Shown here in pieces: positions 57,551 through 64,000 of a DNA stretch of 64,000 nucleotides (the first letter of the stretch is position 1; each line of letters starts with the position of its first letter). Below the pieces are notes generated by a model. The model searched no databases and had not been told where the DNA came from. It saw nothing but the letters and a program-made list of their open reading frames with translations. A program made the translations under genes and the position numbers. Source of the DNA: Physcomitrium patens (lineage: Eukaryota; Streptophyta; Bryopsida; Funariales; Funariaceae); assembly GCF_000002425.4 (NCBI RefSeq), contig NC_037260.1, positions 13,263,516-13,327,515 on the forward strand, given 5' to 3'.

Positions 57551-59706
57551 TTGGCTTTAACTCCACCTCCACCCAGAACATTTCATAGATGTGATGGGAA
57601 GGGTAGTTAGAGATATCCATTTCACAAATTCTCATGACAACTTCACTTGCAATAGAATTGCATAATTTAGGGTCTTGATGCTTTACCCTAAGAGATCGAG
57701 AGCGTCGTTGACTGTTGCTTTCAGTGTGATTAGTGCTAAGCTAAGGAAGAAGTCACTTGGGATACGTGATTATTTTGAGTTTATGGGCCCAGTGCAAGCT
57801 GAACGCACACTTTCAATGTATCTGGCGGTGATGCTCTCCAGGACGACATTGCTTCTTTCGTGTAGTTTGCCATGATGACTCACTGTTCTCAACTTACGGC
57901 ACATTTTTCATTAACTTTGCACTGCATCTTGAGTCCACTGAAACACCTTCTGTGTTGCTTCTCCTTCATTTTTCACCATTTCTCGTAACTGTCAACATTC
58001 GAACTTTCAATTGAATGCCACAAACTGTAAGGCCCAGCAACGTGGATTTCGTCATTGGAAGGAGATTAAATTTGTCCAAACTGCTTTGGAGATAACCAAA
58101 TGTAGGAATTTGAAGATCGATGGTGAATGCTTTTGACAAGTTCAGTGTTTGCCTTTCTAGAGCTGGGTATGACTTTCTCGGTCGCACGAAGGCATTAGCA
58201 AATTATCAATACTGTTAAGGTATTCTATACCGCGATTCAATTAGAATGAGTCGAAGATTAATCGTACTCTCATTTACCTTCTTGTAGGTTGCAACCAGTG
58301 GCATTACAACTGCTTGTTTCGAAATGTCTGCGTACTGTGTCGTTCATTTGTGAACGAAACAATTCTTAGTCGATGTGGGTTATTCACTACTATGTTACAA
58401 GTCAACTACAGATGTTAATTCAGCATGAGAATGAATGCATCTGGAACGCCATTGTTTCCATACCTATCCTCCAGGTTTACTGCCAAGATTAGGCTCAACT
58501 GACCCTTGCAATGGTAGGGAAACTGATAAGAAAATATGCACGTAAAAACTCTTCTCCCATTAAATCCTCTTTCCAAATGGAATACAGAATAAGGTTTCGT
58601 CCAAATTGCAAACAGCAGTTTGCTAAACCAGAAAATCGAGAGGTCACAGCACTACACAATCTAAAAGTATGAGCGCAACACTAATTCCATCCACAAATAG
58701 TGAAAATGTCCATCACAACAGTATTTCATAATGTGTGCTCGGAACTTTCTGATCATTCTTGATCGTGACAACCTTCAAAGGCTCTTTCTAGGATTCAAGA
58801 TGACAAGAACTGCCCCAGTACTGATTACACCAAAAGAAGACCGTCGTTAACAACTAATCTCTACAAATCTTGTAAGCGCAGTCAATGTCCACCATCACAG
58901 TTCACATTGTCGCCAAATCGTCATGATTGAGCTCAGAAGAGAAATACATTGTAGATGAAGATCTGAGATTTGATTACCGATAAAAATAAAAATAAAAACA
59001 AACTCCACAGATCTCCCTTCATGGCGTTATAGGTGTCGAAGGCACATCGACTTGTGTATGGTTCTTCTTCCAAACCCCTAACTGCCAGATTCAAAAAATG
59101 TAGCTGTTAGAAGAACATTATCAGGTGAGTGGAAAAGGAAAATCAGAACCATGAGAACTCTCGTATATCGACCTGCACAGCTGTGCACAGAAATATTGAC
59201 ATGTTACACAAGCCCGTTCTCAAATAGAGAACACTGACTTAATAAAACGAACACTAGCGTGATACCAATACCACAGCTAGGGATTTGTTGGAGCTAGTGG
59301 TAAGAGCATTCTTAGACTGTCCGATTGGGATACAGGAACAAGACATACCTCAAAATGCAAGAACGAACGAAGATCACCTCAGGAGTAGTGATTTTCAGAA
59401 GGTTGGTTTGTCCTCATCCTATCGCCTTACACTGGCCTCTCCTCGTGATTAAACAAGGGAGGCCATGGCAGATCAGGAAGAATAGTCCTCTTGCCGGATT
59501 CCGCTGACTGAGAAGAAAAATCACCAACAATGGAGGACTGAACTACGCCAGTTTCACGTATACCTTCTGGGTTCTCCAAAAAGTGACAAATACACACAAT
59601 CAAGGAGCAGTCAAAAACACTTCTTCTCACCACCACGCTCCTAAGGGAGCTCGGGTTACGACTACAAACACATCCGCTTATATCGAACCCTTGGTTTTGT
59701 CGATCA
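57551..59706. other. GC-normal flank downstream of the inositolphosphorylceramide synthase gene
   Basis: Composition switches from AT-rich to normal near 57550. The part next to 59706 should include the 3' UTR of the minus-strand gene. Short open frames (57675-57875 plus, 57966-58187 minus, 59325-59507 plus) have no recognisable domain. A tRNA-like A-box (GGAGCTAGTGGTAAGAGC) at about 59290-59307 has no B box or cloverleaf after it. Confidence 0.4.
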
Positions 59707-60603
59707 TTATTCTTCAACACTTCCATTTTCGGCACTGCCGTTCAGCAACTTCTCCTCTTTATTGCGGCCATCCTTGCCAATCTTGACGACCATTGGCAGG
59801 AGGGGAGGTCCATTGCTTGTTGGTACACGCTCACCCATTACGGCATCAGCCAAGCGCCGATCCACGTAAAAAAACACAAAATACACGGTGAACCAAGCCA
59901 CGACGATATCTACAGAGTAATGCTTGTGCGAGGCTATGATGAGAAGGCTCAAAGCAACCATCGTCAGAAATGCAACAAATTTCATCCATTGTCTCGTCCC
60001 GTACTTCACATAGGAGTGGAAGAACGTCAATGCGAATGTCATGTGTGAGGAGAATATTAAGTCTCCACATCCATATATCACTCCATATGGAAAATTCAAG
60101 AGTAATACATCTTTGACGTTCTTCGGGGGCGGCAAGATAGCCGTTGGCTGACCCTCGTGACAATGATAGTTTGGCCCAGGCAACTGCGTCACCATAAACG
60201 ACGCCATTCTCAAACACTGGCAGATCACTAGACACATAAGCACTCTGACCCACAGCAGTGCAGTGTAAAATCGCTTATTGTAAAATACGAAAGGGTGGAA
60301 TGACCACAGAAGAAAAGAAACAAAAACGAGAGTGAAAAGAGATTCGCTTATGTGCGCATTCTTTTTTCCAAGTTCCGGGAGGTACTCGAAACCAACATCG
60401 TGAAGCAACGGTCCCGGATGGTGTTGATAATGTGCGATACGTGCACCAACTCCATGTACATACTGAAACAGCAGCCCTCCAATAATCAACTTCCAATTCT
60501 CCAACAGTAGCAACCATTCCACTGAGAGCTCCATGATCCCTCTCTTCCATAATTTTGAAACTTCCCGTGTTACATAGGTTGGCAATCCCATAATCCCCAT
60601 CAT
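59707..60603 (-). CDS. IPCS: Inositolphosphorylceramide synthase (sphingomyelin synthase family), intronless
   Basis: Transfers phosphoinositol from phosphatidylinositol to ceramide, giving inositolphosphorylceramide and diacylglycerol; predicted in Golgi membranes. The start is the ATG at 60603-60601 (298 aa). The frame stays open to a GTG at 60663, but a TAG lies upstream and no earlier ATG exists; Met5 (60591) is an alternative that aligns with the usual plant start before 'REVSKLWKR'. About six hydrophobic segments. Family motifs: LPGPNYHC at 141-148, YGCGDLIFSSHMTF at about 177-190, and SHKHYSVDIVVAWF at 225-238. The catalytic triad His187, His228 and Asp232 is present. The soluble C-terminal tail has the plant KLLNG motif. 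Length is typical of plant enzymes. It is encoded in one exon, unlike flowering-plant orthologues. Confidence 0.95.
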   Translation of the reverse strand: MMGIMGLPTYVTREVSKLWKRGIMELSVEWLLLLENWKLIIGGLLFQYVHGVGARIAHYQHHPGPLLHDVGFEYLPELGKKNAHISESLFTLVFVSFLLWSFHPFVFYNKRFYTALLWVRVLMCLVICQCLRMASFMVTQLPGPNYHCHEGQPTAILPPPKNVKDVLLLNFPYGVIYGCGDLIFSSHMTFALTFFHSYVKYGTRQWMKFVAFLTMVALSLLIIASHKHYSVDIVVAWFTVYFVFFYVDRRLADAVMGERVPTSNGPPLLPMVVKIGKDGRNKEEKLLNGSAENGSVEE

Positions 60604-62916
60604 CTTTTCTACGAAACCAAACAATCGTCTGTTTGAATCGAGAATAGCTCCCCGTCCTCCCACAGAACCCTAACCCACACACATCGCAGTATTCACCGAG
60701 TCTATTCAAATCAAACCTCTATGCTATATTCCCTCTTTTCTTCACACATGACCGCGCAACTTTAAACGACTAAGGCATTCTCCATCATAGACTTGAGGGC
60801 TAAGTGTCTTAGCTTAAAGAACGAGGTCGCACATCGAAGTGTTGGCGTACGTAGAGCAAGCGATCCACATGGGTCGGTCTCTTTCTCGCACACGCAACTG
60901 ACCCAAACCTCCACCAAAAACTCACACATCAAACAAACCACTTCCGTGTGATCCAACACGGCAAATCAACCACGGCTTACTGTTGCAGGAGGTCAAGCTA
61001 TATACCTTGCAAAGAACTGGAGTTCTGTAAACTTTTTTATGGCGTTACAGCTTAACTTCGGGCTGTAAAAAGGGGGTCTCACGTTGGATTACCAGCAGTA
61101 ACCTCAATCGGATTCAGGACGAGGGCTGCCGTTAAATTCTGAACAGGACGAAGAGTTCTGGGAAGCTGAAAGTTGAACAGTTATAAGGTCGGATTCACAC
61201 TTGAGCTCTCCGCCTCCCAGAAAAAGAATCCTACTGTCCCAGCTTCATGGGGGCGGCAGGTTAGTTCGGCCCCTTACTCGGACAGTATCATGGCAACTCG
61301 TTCTGGACACCAACCTTCTGAAAGTTCGGCTAACGTTTGTGGCTTCCACTGGGACAGCTTGCAAGGACATCTGGGGCCAGGTTCTTTTTTTAATTAACTC
61401 GTCATTCGGAGGGAATGTTGCACTAAGAGGACAAACCTGGCAGTTGAAAGCAAGCCATGAATTGATGGTTTACTTTCCGAGTCTACTTTTTCTAAGTTTG
61501 AAACCATCTTCTATTGCTTTTATTAACCCTCATGCAATTCTCGCACAAAAACTCTAGGACAGTAAACTTTTCAAAGGCGCTTCAGATCTCAATTGGTCTA
61601 GGTCCTTCGCACCTACGGATTTATTCCTCGAGCGCAGGAAACGACTCGATGAAGTTCTTACTGCAGTCGCTGGAATACTGCAAGTGTTGCGAAAGGTCTG
61701 CAACGCATTGCTACAGACGGTTCCTACTAAAAGATGACATATTTGTATGATTTAACGGAAGTTTACCAAGTAGCGTCTAAGAACAAAGCAATGATCAGAG
61801 AGGGCGGGAACCTTCGGGGTGGTTAATGAGCTTAATCAGCCAGACATGGAGAGGGAGCTTCACAGCACGGTCAACCCCTCGTTTGAACAACACAAAGTTC
61901 TTCACAAAGGAGACGGCATCGTTGGGTCATGTCAATAATTTTGCTGTAACCATATTGAATGCTTTTAGTCACTGAAAGCAGATCGTGCCCTAGCACTTCT
62001 AGTCAATCATGATCGATTTGAGAAACATCTCGTACGAACAGCAGGCCACAAGTTTCCACATTAGGTTCCAACTCTCGAATGGCACGATCCGTCGTGATTG
62101 AGGGCTTACACAAATTTCAAACTCCTACAGCAACTCGAGTAGAAAACGACCGCTGAACAGTAGGCAGCTCCGCTTGCGTGCTGCAACATAACTCTAGTAC
62201 GTAATATGCAATAAAAGTAGACTCTGTCAGACTCGGTAATGAACAACTGTCAGAAGAATACTGGAACTGGTAAAAACCACTAACTATTCGCAAATAGTGT
62301 ACAATTTGGAGTAAGAACACATCTATGTGCAAACCTGTGATGACAAGACAAAATTTTGGCGATAGTGATGTGAGATGCACTGACATATTAACAGCTTAAA
62401 AAAGTGTATTCCAAGTCAGACTAAATACCCACTCTTTCAGGCAATTTAAGCTGACACCATTGGGCCCGCTAGGTACGAAACAAGGTCACTCAGACAATTC
62501 CAGGTAAGAAGAGCAGAAAAGTCATGTTGATATGTTTGAAATAAACAGTGAGTTAACAGTCATCTAAACACTGACATCAACGGCTCTTCGTGTTTACAAG
62601 TTAGGACTATCAACTGTGCTGTATTGCATAATATGTACATTAGAAGCACCTTCTTGATAGATTGATCGAAAGATAAATAAACATTAATCTAAGAGCTTAA
62701 TGGATGGAAGCTTGTGGAATGACAGGCAATGGCTTATGAAGAGCAGAGAATAGCAGCAACCTGACCAGTGACAGTTGGTTACTTAACTTGGTAACCTGTT
62801 GACAATGTTAAAATTAAGTTCTGCTGAGATCCTAGGCAAAGCCCATCCTGGAATCATTATGTTCGCATCAGGCTCACTACGCACAGCATCCATTGCGATG
62901 GTGAAGCGAAGTACAT
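60604..62916. other. GC-normal intergenic region; no confident gene
   Basis: Contains the promoter and 5' UTR of the synthase gene (from 60604) and the 3' UTR of the next gene (up to 62916). Open frames on the plus strand at 61173-61750 and on the minus strand at 60762-60959 and 62117-62386 are short, mutually overlapping and without recognisable domains. A run GTAAAAAGGGGG lies near 61065. I see no tRNA or transposon here. Confidence 0.4.
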
Positions 62917-63768
62917 TCAAAGCTCCTCAGCATTCTCTTTCTGATCTGTTACTGTGCTTCCTGTGACGAAGTCCTTGACTTCCAAAAGGATCAACTGACC
63001 TGCTTTGGCTATATCATAAGACATAAGCGCGATCCTGCTTCCAACCCAACTTCCTACTTGACTACCAATAAGATATCCAACTCGTCCCAGTTTATCCTCT
63101 CCCTGGACATGACAAAGAATTATCAGCCCTACTAATGATAACTACCCACACAAGAACCACAGACAAGAGAGAAAACTTAAGGTTTTACACAGGGTTTTTA
63201 CTCAGCTTGAAGCACCAGGTTCTATATATATATATATATACATACTGAACATTGAATGGAAGCGAAAGTAAAGGCACATTACGATCATGATGATTACCAG
63301 TAAACCGCCCCACCAAGTCCCACAAAGCGTGCCAGTTGCCCGCATTACGACCTCCGCTATACTCCCCCCATAGTAAAGAACCTCTAAAGAATCCCAGGCA
63401 GCTGCGAAGAGAGGTCCAGAGATTCTTCGGGCTTGTCTGGACCTGTCCTTCGCAAAAGCTTTTGCAATACTTTCAGCTTTCCTCTTGGCTTCTGACATTC
63501 CCAATCCATCTGAAATTGCGGATTGCAAAGCAACATGGTATGCCTTTTGCTTTGATCGTTCAACTATACTTGTGCGAAGATTATTAGTGTAGAATTTTGA
63601 GCTTATTTTCACTGCACATGTTAACGAACCAAAGCCGAGGTTAAAGCAGTCTCCAAAATCATCCTTGCCGGTCTTCGAAGCAACCTCATCTCCAAATTCT
63701 CTTCGCGCTTCTTTGGCTGAGCACAAGAAACACCAAATGCCACTGAATGTAAGTTGTGCAGTAGAAAC
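62917..63768 (-). CDS. Last two exons of a gene with a glycine-zipper C-terminus; function unknown
   Basis: Exon A is 63768-63298 (157 codons) and the terminal exon is 63102-62917 (61 codons plus TGA), joined across a 195-bp intron with GT (63297) and AG (63103) ends, both in phase 0. An acceptor (TTGCAG, 63769-63774) precedes exon A, and the gene continues off the window. Exon A has a Cys-containing start, a helical Lys/Arg/Ala-rich middle (EAKRKAESIAKAFAKDRSRQ) and a hydrophobic end (GTLCGTWWGGLL). The terminal exon continues with GYLIGSQVGSWVG, a perfect GxxxGxxxGxxxG zipper, then an acidic tail. The zipper and aromatic stretch suggest membrane association. I do not recognise the family. 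Splice-site agreement with the reading frame makes the gene itself convincing. Confidence 0.75.
63222..63241. repeat. (TA)n microsatellite within the intron
   Basis: About ten TA repeats in the 195-bp intron between the last two exons of the glycine-zipper gene. Confidence 0.85.
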
Positions 63769-64000
63769 CTGCAACAGCTACCAGATCAATTTTCTACTCA
63801 AATAAGAGTCAACGAAGAGTCCAAAGCGTCATGAAACATGCAAGTGAGACAACTTGAAATAAAATAACGCATTTGATATACAACAACATTTTAACATCAA
63901 CAAGCAATGGTGATAAAAGTCGAAAGCAGAGATTGCCTAGTCAGAGGTTCTACAGAAAAGGAATAACAAGGACCAAGTCTGCCTAGCTCATCTTAACAGC
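63769..64000 (-). other. Probable intron of the glycine-zipper gene
   Basis: In the sense of the gene this is T-rich and closed by stops in all frames, ending in TAGCTGTTGCAG before exon A. No upstream exon is visible before the window ends. Confidence 0.55.

Noticed and set aside
59281-59345. tRNA gene (A-box-like GGAGCTAGTGGTAAGAGC)
   Set aside because: No B box, no acceptor-stem pairing and no T-arm follow within tRNA distance.
60604-60663. Extension of the synthase by 20 residues to a GTG at 60663
   Set aside because: Not an ATG, and the extra residues do not match the usual N-terminus of the family.

Overview
The window looks like nuclear DNA of a land plant, most likely a bryophyte or another early-diverging lineage. 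Three things support this: a plant-type NADPH-cytochrome P450 reductase, a plant-type inositolphosphorylceramide synthase, and Ty3/gypsy chromoviruses with an integrase-fused chromodomain. The moss-like guess rests on intron-poor genes in islands of ordinary base composition inside very AT-rich DNA. It is inference; no species can be named from this sequence alone.

Layout. Bases 1-2430 hold a badly decayed coding sequence of unknown family. Bases 2430-10390 are AT-rich, with microsatellites, an LTR-like scrap near 6.2 kb, a 0.76 kb element with terminal inverted repeats (9264-10026) and a small hairpin. An intronless P450 reductase gene lies on the minus strand at 11576-13612 in a GC-normal island (about 10.4-14.4 kb). 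Bases 14.4-36 kb are mostly dead retroelements. These are an LTR with a truncated pol end (17558-18510), a decayed gag of another family (about 22.6-23.76 kb), and a three-layer nest. In the nest a minus-strand element (24235-25493 plus 33908-35933) is split by a plus-strand element (25494-33907), which in turn contains a third, near-full-length copy (27010-33015) with 549-bp LTRs. Bases 38.1-40.1 kb are GC-normal but contain no gene I can defend.

Bases 42717-48899 are the youngest element: a minus-strand chromovirus with 451/421-bp LTRs, a GACAC target duplication, gag, a single pol frame (protease, RT, RNase H, integrase, chromodomain), and a separate small ORF between pol and the 3' LTR. 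It sits inside the 5' LTR of an older plus-strand relative whose remains run from 42471 to 54918. Bases 57.5-64 kb are again GC-normal. They carry an intronless inositolphosphorylceramide synthase gene (59707-60603, minus) and the last two exons of a gene of unknown function with a glycine-zipper C-terminus (62917-63768, minus, running off the window).

The most interesting points are in the retroelements. (1) The U3 part of the young element's LTR is packed with perfect heat-shock elements (repeated nGAAnnTTCn), followed by a TATA box, like a heat-shock promoter. (2) A third ORF downstream of the chromodomain is recognisable in three copies belonging to two diverged families. (3) The 5' leaders of four elements share repeated hairpins with a common loop motif. 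(4) Nearly all breaks in the young element are in-frame stops explained by C-to-T change, while the older copies are saturated with such changes, as expected for methylated, silenced DNA.

The two enzyme genes and the retroelements show no functional link. The genes are two independent endomembrane enzymes, one for P450 electron supply and one for sphingolipid head-group transfer.
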